Of a DNA stretch of 64,000 nt, positions 7,934 to 14,847 are shown piece by piece. The stretch lies in NCBI GenBank assembly GCA_964442285.1, contig CAYTZH010000026.1:1-64000 (forward strand), read 5' to 3'. The notes under the pieces were generated by a model. That model was not told the DNA's origin, ran no database searches, and saw only the letters and a program-made list of their open reading frames with translations. Position 1 is the first letter of the stretch. Every line of letters starts with the position of its first letter. Position numbers and translations under genes: made by a program. This DNA comes from CAYTZH01 sp964442285. Lineage in GTDB: Bacteria; Myxococcota_A; UBA9160; JAFDET01.

Positions 7934-9312
7934 GCGCAGCCCCGGAAACCGGCCCCGTGAGCGCAGCCCCGGACCTCGCCCGCTACGCCACCGCCGCGGT
8001 GCCCCGCTACACGAGCTATCCGACCGCGCCCCACTTCGAGGTCGGCTTCCCGGCCGCCCGCTACCGCGACTGGCTCGGCCGGATCGATCCCGCGCGCCCC
8101 GTGTCGCTCTACCTCCATCTGCCCTTCTGCCGGCAGGTCTGCTGGTACTGCGGCTGCAACATGCGTCTCGTGGCGCGCTACGAGCCCGTCGCGGCCTACG
8201 TGGAGACCCTGCTCCGCGAGATCGCCCTGGTCTGCGACGCCCTGCCCGAGCCGCTCTCGGTGTCCCATCTGCACTGGGGCGGCGGTACGCCGACGGTCCT
8301 CGAGCCCGACGATCTCGAGCGCGTGATGACGGAGCTGCGCCGGCGCTTCCGCTTCGAGCCCGGAGCGGAGCTCGCGATCGAGGCCGATCCCCGGACCCTC
8401 TCCGACGCGATGATCGAGCGCATCGGGGCGCTCGGCTTCGGCCGCGCGAGCTTCGGGGTGCAGGAGTTCGATCCGACGGTCCAGGCCGCGATCAACCGCG
8501 TGCAGCCCCCGGAGGTGGTGGCGCACGTGGTCGAGGGGCTGCGCGCCGCCGGCGTCCGCGGCATCAACCTCGATCTCATCTACGGACTGCCACACCAGAC
8601 CACCGAGACCCTGACGCGCTCCCTGGCGACCTGCCTCGCCATGGCACCCGATCGGGTGGCGCTCTTCGGCTACGCCCACGTGCCGTGGATGGCGAGCAAG
8701 CAGCGGCGCATCCCCGAGGACGCGCTCCCCGGCCCCGAGGCGCGCGCGGCCCAGGCCGCGGCCGCCGCCGACCTGCTCGTCGGCGCGGACTACCAGGCCG
8801 TGGGGCTCGACCACTTCGCGCGGCCGGCGGACGCGCTGGCCGTGGCCGCACGGGCAGGCCGCCTGCACCGCAACTTCCAGGGCTACACCACCGATCGCGC
8901 CGAGACCCTGATCGGCCTCGGTGCGACCGCCATCGGCCGCACCCGGGAGGGCTACGTCCAGAACGACCCGAGCCTGGCGGGCTGGACCCGCGCCGTCGCC
9001 GAGGGAAGCCTCCCCGTGGTGAAGGGTCGCGCCCTCGACGACGAGGACCGGCTCCGGGGCCACGTGATCGAGCGGATCATGTGCGAGGGGGCCGTCGACC
9101 TCGCCGAGGCGGGCCGGCGCTTCGGGCGCGGGCCCGGCTGGTGGGACGACGCCCTCGAAGGGCTCGCGGAGATGGCCGGGGACGGCCTGCTGTCCCTCGA
9201 GGGCGGCTGCCTGCGCCTGTCCGCCCGCGGCTGGCCGCTGATGCGGGTGGTCGCCGCGGCCTTCGACGTCCATCTCCGACGCGCCCGCGCCCGTCACTCC
9301 CTCGCGGTCTGA
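7930..9312 (+). CDS. hemN: Oxygen-independent coproporphyrinogen III oxidase HemN
   Basis: HemN (460 residues) decarboxylates coproporphyrinogen III to protoporphyrinogen IX using radical SAM chemistry. The cluster motif C67-x3-C71-x2-C74 is followed at once by C76 (FCRQVCWYCGCN), which is specific for true HemN rather than HemW. Further hallmarks are YLHLPFC, HWGGGTP and GINLDLIYGLPHQT. The GTG start overlaps the bchJ stop. Its place between bchJ and bciA marks it as the pigment-linked copy. Confidence 0.95.
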   Translation: MSAAPETGPVSAAPDLARYATAAVPRYTSYPTAPHFEVGFPAARYRDWLGRIDPARPVSLYLHLPFCRQVCWYCGCNMRLVARYEPVAAYVETLLREIALVCDALPEPLSVSHLHWGGGTPTVLEPDDLERVMTELRRRFRFEPGAELAIEADPRTLSDAMIERIGALGFGRASFGVQEFDPTVQAAINRVQPPEVVAHVVEGLRAAGVRGINLDLIYGLPHQTTETLTRSLATCLAMAPDRVALFGYAHVPWMASKQRRIPEDALPGPEARAAQAAAAADLLVGADYQAVGLDHFARPADALAVAARAGRLHRNFQGYTTDRAETLIGLGATAIGRTREGYVQNDPSLAGWTRAVAEGSLPVVKGRALDDEDRLRGHVIERIMCEGAVDLAEAGRRFGRGPGWWDDALEGLAEMAGDGLLSLEGGCLRLSARGWPLMRVVAAAFDVHLRRARARHSLAV

Positions 9313-9317
9313 GCGCC

Positions 9318-10358
9318 GTGGGCCCGCGCGGCCGGAGCGTGATCGTGGCCGGCGCGACCGGCTACATCGGTCGCCACGTCGTGCGGGAGCTGGTGGCGCG
9401 GGGCGAGCGGGTCGTGGCCCTGGCCCGACGCCGTGCGGGGGTGGGCGGGGCCGACGACGAGGTCCGCACCCACGCCGCGCTGGCCGGGGCCGAGGTGCGC
9501 TTCTGCGAGGTGACCGACCCGGGCGCGCTGGCGCGCGACGGGCTCCGCGGCGAGCCCGTGGCCGCGGTCGTCTCGTGTCTCGCGACCCGGACCGGCACCG
9601 CGGACGACGCCTGGCGCGTCGAGCACCGGGCCAATCGGCACCTGCTCGAGGCCGCCCGGCGCGCCGGGGCCTCCCGCTTCGTGCTCCTCTCCGCGATCTG
9701 CGTGCAGCGCCCGCGGCTCGCCTTCCAGCACGCGAAGCGGGCCTTCGAGCAGGAGCTCGCGGACTCCGGGCTGGACCACGCGATCGTCCGCCCGACCGCG
9801 TTCTTCAAGTCGCTGGCGGGCCAGGTCGAGGCGGTGAAGCGCGGCCGACCCTTCACGGTGTTCGGCGACGGCGAGCGCACCGCGTGCAAGCCGATCGCCG
9901 AGGCGGACCTGGCCCGCTTCCTGGCCGACTGCGTCCAGGCGCCCCGGTGCCCGAACACGGTGCTGCCGATCGGCGGCCCGGGGGACGCGATCACGCCGCG
10001 CCAGCAGGGCGAGCTGCTCTTCGGGCTGCTCGGCCGACCCCCGCGCTTCCGTCGCGTGCCCGTGGCGGTGCTCGCCGCCGCCGCCGGCGCGCTCGCCCTC
10101 GGCGGCCGGGTCCTTCCCCGCCTCCGGGACAAGGCCGAGCTCGCCCGGATCGGACGCTACTACGCCACCGAGTCGATGCTCGTCTTCGATCCGGTAGCCG
10201 GTCGCTACGACGCCGCGGCCACGCCTTCGTTCGGGGAGGAGACCCTGCGCGACTTCTACGCCCGGGTGCTCCGCGAGGGCCTGTGCGGCCAGGAGCTCGG
10301 CGATCACGCGCTCTTCTCGCCCTCGTCCCGCGGCTCGCAGGCCTCTCGGGTGACCTGA
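9318..10358 (+). CDS. bciA: Divinyl chlorophyllide 8-vinyl reductase BciA
   Basis: A 346-residue NAD(P)-dependent reductase of the BciA type, which reduces the C8 vinyl group of chlorophyllide intermediates. The Rossmann motif GATGYIGRHVV sits at the N-terminus. Family-specific stretches include FVLLSAICVQRP, IVRPTAFFKSLAGQVE, CKPIAEADLARF, VLPIGGPG and the C-terminal GQELGDHALF. The GTG start at 9318 lies five bases after the hemN stop and gives the usual length. The last 55 bases overlap the convergent SRPBCC gene. Confidence 0.93.
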   Translation: MGPRGRSVIVAGATGYIGRHVVRELVARGERVVALARRRAGVGGADDEVRTHAALAGAEVRFCEVTDPGALARDGLRGEPVAAVVSCLATRTGTADDAWRVEHRANRHLLEAARRAGASRFVLLSAICVQRPRLAFQHAKRAFEQELADSGLDHAIVRPTAFFKSLAGQVEAVKRGRPFTVFGDGERTACKPIAEADLARFLADCVQAPRCPNTVLPIGGPGDAITPRQQGELLFGLLGRPPRFRRVPVAVLAAAAGALALGGRVLPRLRDKAELARIGRYYATESMLVFDPVAGRYDAAATPSFGEETLRDFYARVLREGLCGQELGDHALFSPSSRGSQASRVT

Positions 10359-10774
10359 TGCCGGTACGCGAACATGCGTTCGAGGGTCCGGCGCGCGAAG
10401 GGCCCCCCGAACGTGCGACCGAGCCAGCCGAAGGGCAGCTCGTACTCGATCTCGTCGGTGAGCAGGCAGCGCCCGGGTCCCTGGGGCGTGACCCGGTGGT
10501 GATGCAGCCAGCGCGCGAAGGGGCCCTGCAGCATCCGGTCCGCGAACATCCGGCCCGGCTCGTAGGCCACGTGCTCGGCCACGATGGTCTGCCAGAGGGG
10601 TCCGAGGCGGACCTGCACCACGACCCGGGTCCCGACCGCGAGCGAGGTCGGAGGTTGCAGGATCCGCGTCGTCTGCCACGGGGGCTGGAGTCGCTCGAAG
10701 GCGTCCGGCTCCTCGTGGAAGCCGAAGACCCGCTCGGCGCTCGCCGCGATCAGGCTCTCCTTGACGAATCGCAT
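10304..10774 (-). CDS. SRPBCC-family ligand-binding protein
   Basis: A 156-residue protein of the START/SRPBCC (polyketide cyclase-like) superfamily. It has the N-terminal strand VKESLIAASAERVFGFHEEPDAF, central strands GTRVVVQVRLGPLWQTIVAEH, and the C-terminal helix RRTLERMFAYRHQ seen in short members such as the YfdQ/CoxG-like ligand binders. These bind hydrophobic ligands in a deep pocket. It is the last gene of the antenna operon (48 bases after def) and overlaps the end of bciA convergently. A role in binding a pigment or lipid is only inferred from position. Confidence 0.78.
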   Translation of the reverse strand: MRFVKESLIAASAERVFGFHEEPDAFERLQPPWQTTRILQPPTSLAVGTRVVVQVRLGPLWQTIVAEHVAYEPGRMFADRMLQGPFARWLHHHRVTPQGPGRCLLTDEIEYELPFGWLGRTFGGPFARRTLERMFAYRHQVTREACEPRDEGEKSA

Positions 10775-10822
10775 GCGGTTCTCCCGTTCCGGGCGGCAGC
10801 CGTCCGCCCGGCGGAGGCGGCG

Positions 10823-11329
10823 CTAGGCGGCGGCGCGGCGCCGCCGCCGAGCGGCGAGGGCGGCGCGCACCCGGAGGCGCCGGAACAGGGAGAGGCGCTC
10901 GACGAAGAGGCGGCCCTCCAGATGGTCCAGCTCGTGCTGCAGGCAGACCGCGGCCATGTCCTCCAGGTCGCGCTCGAAGGGCTCGCCGGAGAGGGTCTGG
11001 GCCCGGATCCGGATCCGCGTGGCGCGCAGCACGAGGCCGACGATGCCCGGCAGCGAGGCGCAGCCCTCCTCGACCCAGGCCGGCCGGGCGTCGCGCAGGA
11101 TCTCCGGGTTCACGAAGGTCTGCGGCTCCCGCCCCGCGCCCTCCGGGTCGATGACCAGCACGGCGCGGCGATCGTCGATCTGGGGTGCGGCGAGCCCCAG
11201 CGCGCGCTCCGCGCGCAGGGTCTCGACGAGGTCATCCGCGAGGGCGCCCAGCGACGGATCGAAGTCGATCACGGGCTGCGCGCGGAGGCGGAGGCGCGGG
11301 TCGGGGTACTCGAGGATCGCGCGGCGCAT
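10823..11329 (-). CDS. def: Peptide deformylase
   Basis: A 168-residue peptide deformylase, which removes the formyl group from N-terminal methionine. All three family motifs are intact: GLAAPQ near residue 46, EGCASLPG near residue 88, and the metal-binding QHELDH near residue 130. The last 20 residues are Arg- and Ala-rich. It lies ten bases downstream of the PucC-like gene in the antenna operon rather than next to fmt, its usual partner. It may be a second, specialised copy. Confidence 0.92.
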   Translation of the reverse strand: MRRAILEYPDPRLRLRAQPVIDFDPSLGALADDLVETLRAERALGLAAPQIDDRRAVLVIDPEGAGREPQTFVNPEILRDARPAWVEEGCASLPGIVGLVLRATRIRIRAQTLSGEPFERDLEDMAAVCLQHELDHLEGRLFVERLSLFRRLRVRAALAARRRRRAAA

Positions 11330-11339
11330 GGGGCGTTTC

Positions 11340-12809
11340 CTAGTGCCCTCCGCCCGTCGGGTCGGGCGCACCCGCGCCCCCGCCGAAGGCCAGCGGCAGG
11401 TCCGGACGCTGCCGGGCGGGCGCACGGCGCAGGAGGGGAAGCGTCGCGGCGACGGTCACCACGAGCAGGGCCATCTCGATCCCGTACACGGCCACGTAGC
11501 CGGTGGCGGCGCTCGCGAGCTCGCCGGCGGCGCCCGAGAGGCCCACGGCGGCGCCCACGAGGTCGCGGAGCGTGCCCGAGAGGGCCATGGCGAGGCCGGC
11601 GGCCGTCGCCTGCACGGCGCCCCAGGCGCCCAGGGCGAGGCCCGTCTGCTCCCTCGGAGCCTGGTCCATGGTGGCGGTGAGGGTGCCGTGGCCGAAGACG
11701 GCGCCGGCGAAGCCGATGCCGAAGTTCCCGAGCAGGAAGAGCCCCGGGACGTCGAGGCCGGCGGCGGCGATGACGAGGCCGAACGACGGGAGTCCCAGCA
11801 GCGCGCCCTGCCGGGTGATCCGATAGGCCTCGCCGCCCCTTCCCAGCACGTGCGAGGCGTAGCCGAAGCCCGCGAGGCCGCCGAGGGCCAGCAGGGCGGT
11901 GAGCCGGGTGGTCGCCGCCACCGTCAGGTGGAGCACCTCGCCGCCGAACGGCTCGAGCAGGATGTCGGCCATGCCGAAGGCCATGGTGCCCAGGCCCACG
12001 ATGACGAGGCGGCGCACGGCGTGCTGCCCGCGGCAGAACCGGGCCCACGATTCGCTGAAGCTCGGATCCGGCGCCGGGGCGGCCGCGCCCCGCGGCGGCC
12101 GTCGGGTCTCCTGCTTCCACATCGCCACCGCGTTCAGCACGAGCGCGATCAGCGCCACGCTCTGGATCACCTGGACGAGACGGCCCGGTGAGAAGTCCGC
12201 CAGCGCGACGCCGAACAGCAGCGCCGAGGCCATCATCCCGAGCAGGAGCATCACGTACATCAGGCCCACGACCCGGGGGTGGGACTCCTGGGGGGTCAGG
12301 TCCGTGGCCAGGGCGAGGCCGGCGGTCTGCACCGTGTGGGACCCGGCGCCCACCAGGAGGAAGGCGGCGGCCGCGGCCACCTGCCCGATCCAGGCGGGGG
12401 CCGCGGCGGCCTGCCCCTGGCCGGCGAGGACCAGCAGGGCGAAGGGCATGATCGCGAAGCCGCCGAACTGGAGCAGGGTGCCCCGCCAGAGGAACGGCAC
12501 CCGCCGCCAGCCGAGCTCGCAGCGGTGGGTGTCGGAGCGAAAGCCGATCAGGGCCCGGAAGGGGGCGAAGACCAGGGGCAGGGCGACCATGACGCCGACC
12601 AGCGTGGCCGGCACGCTCAGCTCCACGATCATCACGCGGTTCAGGGTCCCGACCAGGAGGACCAGGGTCATGCCCACGGAGACCTGGAAGAGCGAGAGCC
12701 GGAGCAGCCGGGTCAGCGGCAGATCCGGGGTGGCCACGTCGGCGAACGGCAGGAACCGCGGACCCAGCGCGGCCCAGGCCCGCAGGAGCTGGATCCGCAG
12801 GCGGCTCAA
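11340..12809 (-). CDS. PucC/LhaA-type MFS protein (BCD family)
   Basis: A 489-residue major-facilitator-type membrane protein of the BCD (bacteriochlorophyll delivery) family, which includes PucC, LhaA and Orf428 and assists light-harvesting complex assembly. About 12 hydrophobic segments are visible, with family blocks FGFRSDTHRCELGWRRVPF-like (ALIGFRSD, GWRRVPFLWRG), LATDLTPQESHPRVVGLMY and FGHGTLTATMD. I chose the TTG start at 12809: it overlaps the stop of the upstream gene (TTGA) and has GGAGGAGGG seven bases before it. The open frame continues upstream but is antisense-like sequence. Confidence 0.9.
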   Translation of the reverse strand: MSRLRIQLLRAWAALGPRFLPFADVATPDLPLTRLLRLSLFQVSVGMTLVLLVGTLNRVMIVELSVPATLVGVMVALPLVFAPFRALIGFRSDTHRCELGWRRVPFLWRGTLLQFGGFAIMPFALLVLAGQGQAAAAPAWIGQVAAAAAFLLVGAGSHTVQTAGLALATDLTPQESHPRVVGLMYVMLLLGMMASALLFGVALADFSPGRLVQVIQSVALIALVLNAVAMWKQETRRPPRGAAAPAPDPSFSESWARFCRGQHAVRRLVIVGLGTMAFGMADILLEPFGGEVLHLTVAATTRLTALLALGGLAGFGYASHVLGRGGEAYRITRQGALLGLPSFGLVIAAAGLDVPGLFLLGNFGIGFAGAVFGHGTLTATMDQAPREQTGLALGAWGAVQATAAGLAMALSGTLRDLVGAAVGLSGAAGELASAATGYVAVYGIEMALLVVTVAATLPLLRRAPARQRPDLPLAFGGGAGAPDPTGGGH

Positions 12810-13495
12810 TCGCGGTCCCTCCTCCGCCGCGTCAGGATCGGCAGGCCGAGCAGGGCGGACAGCGGGGCCGGATTCTTCGACAGCAGCGGCAGCCCGAAGC
12901 TGTGGGTCCGGCGCCGCTTGGGAGCGCTGAGCGTCGGCAGCCGGAGCAGCGAGGACAGCGGCGCGGTTCCCTTCGAGAGCAGCGGCAGGCCGAAGCTCGT
13001 ACGCCACGGCCGTTCCGTCGACAACGGCTTCCAGCCGAGCAGCGACGAGAGCGGCGTCGGGTTCCGGCTCAGCATCGGGGCACCGACGAGGTCCGACACG
13101 GGATGCTCGGGGGCGATGAGCTCGGTGCGGGGTGGCTTGTGCCGCAGCACCGGGATCCCGAGGAGATCGGAGAACGGCGCCGGGCTTGCCGCGCGGTGCG
13201 CGGGGCGTATCTCCGTCGCGAGGGGCCCCCAGCTCTCGAGGATCTCCTCGACGAGGCGGCCCTCGCCGAAGGGCGCTTGGGCTGCGACCAGCCAGCGACC
13301 CTGCCGGAGCGCGTCCGTGGCGACTCCGCTGTAGCGACCCGGCAGGCGGCCTTCGGCCACCACGGCGCGTACGGCCGCCTCCGGGTCATCGGCTCCGGGC
13401 GCGAGGACGAAGGCGTCGAAGCCCTCGTCCGCGAGCGCGCGCCTGGCGTCCTGCGCCCGCGGGTCGGAATCGAACAGGCGGATGATGGGTTCCAT
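12806..13495 (-). CDS. Antenna-operon protein with a C-terminal PLSxLLGxPxLS repeat tail
   Basis: A 229-residue protein I cannot name. Residues 1 to about 95 look like a small alpha/beta domain (IIRLFDSDPRAQDARRALAD, GRYSGVATDALRQGRW). The last 125 residues are a tail of five imperfect copies of P-(L/F/V)-S-x-L-(L/V)-x-x-P-x-L, for example PFSDLLGIPVL, PLSSLLRLPTLS and PLSALLGLPIL. Two exact SFGLPLLSK units are interspersed, and basic linkers separate the copies. It sits between the antenna genes and the PucC-like gene and is translationally coupled to the latter. A role in antenna assembly is inferred from this position and the amphipathic repeats. Confidence 0.82.
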   Translation of the reverse strand: MEPIIRLFDSDPRAQDARRALADEGFDAFVLAPGADDPEAAVRAVVAEGRLPGRYSGVATDALRQGRWLVAAQAPFGEGRLVEEILESWGPLATEIRPAHRAASPAPFSDLLGIPVLRHKPPRTELIAPEHPVSDLVGAPMLSRNPTPLSSLLGWKPLSTERPWRTSFGLPLLSKGTAPLSSLLRLPTLSAPKRRRTHSFGLPLLSKNPAPLSALLGLPILTRRRRDRD

Positions 13496-13615
13496 CGGGA
13501 CGGGCCCTCCCGTGCGCCGGTCGCCGAGCCCGGACCGGTGCCATGGGTTGCGGTGTCGAGCGGGTGGCGGGCCCCGGGTCACCCACGCGGGTGGACTCGA
13601 ACGAGGCGGATCCCG

Positions 13616-13631
13616 CGCGGGCGGACCCGCG
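13616..13631 (-). other. Hairpin downstream of the antenna alpha gene
   Basis: CGCGGG and CCCGCG pair across a four-base loop, 20 bases after the pucA stop and about 120 bases before the next gene. Puc and puf transcripts are known to use a hairpin after the antenna genes to protect a short abundant mRNA. A smaller CACCC/GGGTG hairpin lies further downstream. In such GC-rich DNA the stem alone is weak evidence. Confidence 0.35.
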
Positions 13632-13651
13632 GCCGGACGGCTTCGGGCGGC

Positions 13652-13801
13652 CTAGCCGCCGCCGTTCCAGAAGGCGGCGAACCAGGTCACGTTGCTCAGC
13701 ACCGAGTAGTGCACGATCAACGAGATCGTGAGCACACCGCCGAGGAACAGCGGCAGCCCGACCGTCGGACTCACGACGCACCAGATTCTTCCTTGGTTCA
13801 T
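13652..13801 (-). CDS. pucA: Light-harvesting LH2-type alpha polypeptide
   Basis: A 49-residue antenna alpha polypeptide that binds bacteriochlorophyll and carotenoid in the membrane. It begins MNQGRIWCVVSPTVG, almost the start of the Rhodoblastus acidophilus LH2 alpha chain, so Met1 is placed to ligate B800. One membrane helix carries the B850 ligand His31. The C-terminal pigment-tuning positions, counted without gaps, are Phe44 and Trp45 in TWFAAFWNGG. The ATG has GGGAG eight bases upstream and lies ten bases after pucB. Confidence 0.93.
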   Translation of the reverse strand: MNQGRIWCVVSPTVGLPLFLGGVLTISLIVHYSVLSNVTWFAAFWNGGG

Positions 13802-13811
13802 GACTTGCTCC

Positions 13812-13991
13812 CTAGCCGAGCCACGGCGAGTAGATGTAGGCGAGGAGGTGTGCGAACAGGGAGATCACGAAGAACACCCGCGCACCGTCGATGACGTGCT
13901 TGTGGAGCTCCTCGGACTCCCGGATCGTCAGACCCGTCGGCCACACGCGATCCGGATCGTCCAGATCGGCCATGCGCTTCTCTTCGGCCAT
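13812..13991 (-). CDS. pucB: Light-harvesting LH2-type beta polypeptide
   Basis: A 59-residue antenna beta polypeptide. The conserved region SEELHKHVIDGARVF matches LH2 beta chains and includes the histidine and arginine that contact B800. The helix contains the B850-ligating AH and ends SPWLG. The ATG at 13991 has GGAGAG upstream; an internal ATG at 13973 is a weaker alternative. It is the first gene of the antenna operon, facing an AT-rich control region with TGT-N12-ACA palindromes. Confidence 0.93.
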   Translation of the reverse strand: MAEEKRMADLDDPDRVWPTGLTIRESEELHKHVIDGARVFFVISLFAHLLAYIYSPWLG

Positions 13992-14124
13992 GCCGCTCTC
14001 TCCGTTCTTGCCGTCCCGAGCCCTGCGCGCCCGCAGGCGCTGTGGGGAAGGCTCTTTCCAGACTCTGCTGTCGCCCGGGGACCCCTTCCCCGAGCGACTC
14101 CAACGTGCCACGAGTGCAGAGAAG

Positions 14125-14142
14125 TGTCAACTCTTATTGTCT
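14125..14142. promoter_or_regulatory. Degenerate TGT-N12 half-palindrome upstream of pucB
   Basis: TGTCAACTCTTATTGTCT keeps the left half-site TGTCAA of the CrtJ/PpsR pattern but ends in TCT instead of ACA. It lies exactly eight bases from the perfect palindrome at 14151, the spacing known for cooperative CrtJ pairs. Confidence 0.4.
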
Positions 14143-14150
14143 AAAAAGGA

Positions 14151-14168
14151 TGTCAATTCAGATTGACA
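14151..14168. promoter_or_regulatory. CrtJ/PpsR-type palindrome of the antenna operon
   Basis: TGTCAATTCAGATTGACA is a TGT-N12-ACA site whose arms TGTCAAT and ATTGACA are perfect inverted repeats. It lies in the roughly 240-base divergent region between pucB and the DUF2269-type gene and could act on either. No clear -10/-35 pair could be assigned in this island. Confidence 0.7.
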
Positions 14169-14233
14169 CGCGCCGCCGGTGCCTGCCTGCTCGGTGCCCG
14201 TGCCCGGCTCCCAGCCGCCGCTACGCTCGCCCG

Positions 14234-14776
14234 GTGGCCAGCCGCCAGGCGAAGAACGCCCTGAAGTTCGCTCACGAGATCGGGACCGTCGGGCTCATGG
14301 GCGGCCTGATCGCCCAGCTTCTCTTCGCGCGCAACGCCGAGGGCCTGCCGCCCGCGGACTACGCGCTGCTCCGCCAGCAGATCCTGCTGGTCTCGAACTG
14401 GATCGTCGTGCCTTCGGTCGGCCTCGTCCTGCTCTCGGGCCTGCTGTCCATGGGCTTCCACCGTCCCTTTCACAACGCCGGCTGGGTCTGGGCCAAGCTG
14501 GCGACCACGATCCTCGTGCTCGAGGGCACGCTGGTGGCGGTCAACGCGCCGGCCCAGAAGGCCGCGGCGCTCTCGGCGCGCCTGGCCGCCGGGGAGGACG
14601 CGGTGGCGGGGCAGCTCGCCGACGTGCTGCGCCACGAGCAGGGCGGGATCTGGGTGCTGCTCTTCCTGAGCGTCTTCAACGTGGCGCTCGCCGTGTGGCG
14701 ACCGCGCTTCCGGCGTCGTCGCCGGGCCCTGCCGGCCGCCGAGCCCGCTTCCGACGCCGGCAGCGCCGCCCCGTAG
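14234..14776 (+). CDS. DUF2269-like integral membrane protein
   Basis: A 180-residue membrane protein with about four hydrophobic helices. It resembles the DUF2269/HemJ-like group (KFAHEIGTVGLMGGLIAQLLF at the start, SNWIVVPSVGLVLLSGLLSM, then GWVWAKLATTILVLEGTLV). I chose the GTG at 14234 because the upstream frame lacks conserved features. It is divergent from the antenna operon and shares its palindrome-bearing control region, so co-regulation is possible. Its function is unknown. Confidence 0.7.
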   Translation: MASRQAKNALKFAHEIGTVGLMGGLIAQLLFARNAEGLPPADYALLRQQILLVSNWIVVPSVGLVLLSGLLSMGFHRPFHNAGWVWAKLATTILVLEGTLVAVNAPAQKAAALSARLAAGEDAVAGQLADVLRHEQGGIWVLLFLSVFNVALAVWRPRFRRRRRALPAAEPASDAGSAAP

Positions 14777-14847
14777 TCCGGGCGCTCCGGACCGATTCGT
14801 TCGTGGCGCGGCGGCGGGACGCCCGAGGCAGCGCGACGGTCCGGGCG

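Noticed and set aside
13652..13991. The antenna genes as LH1 (pufBA)
   Set aside because: The alpha start MNQGRIW, the C-terminal TWFAAFWNGG and the beta SEELHKHVIDG block match LH2 chains more closely, and no pufLM follows.
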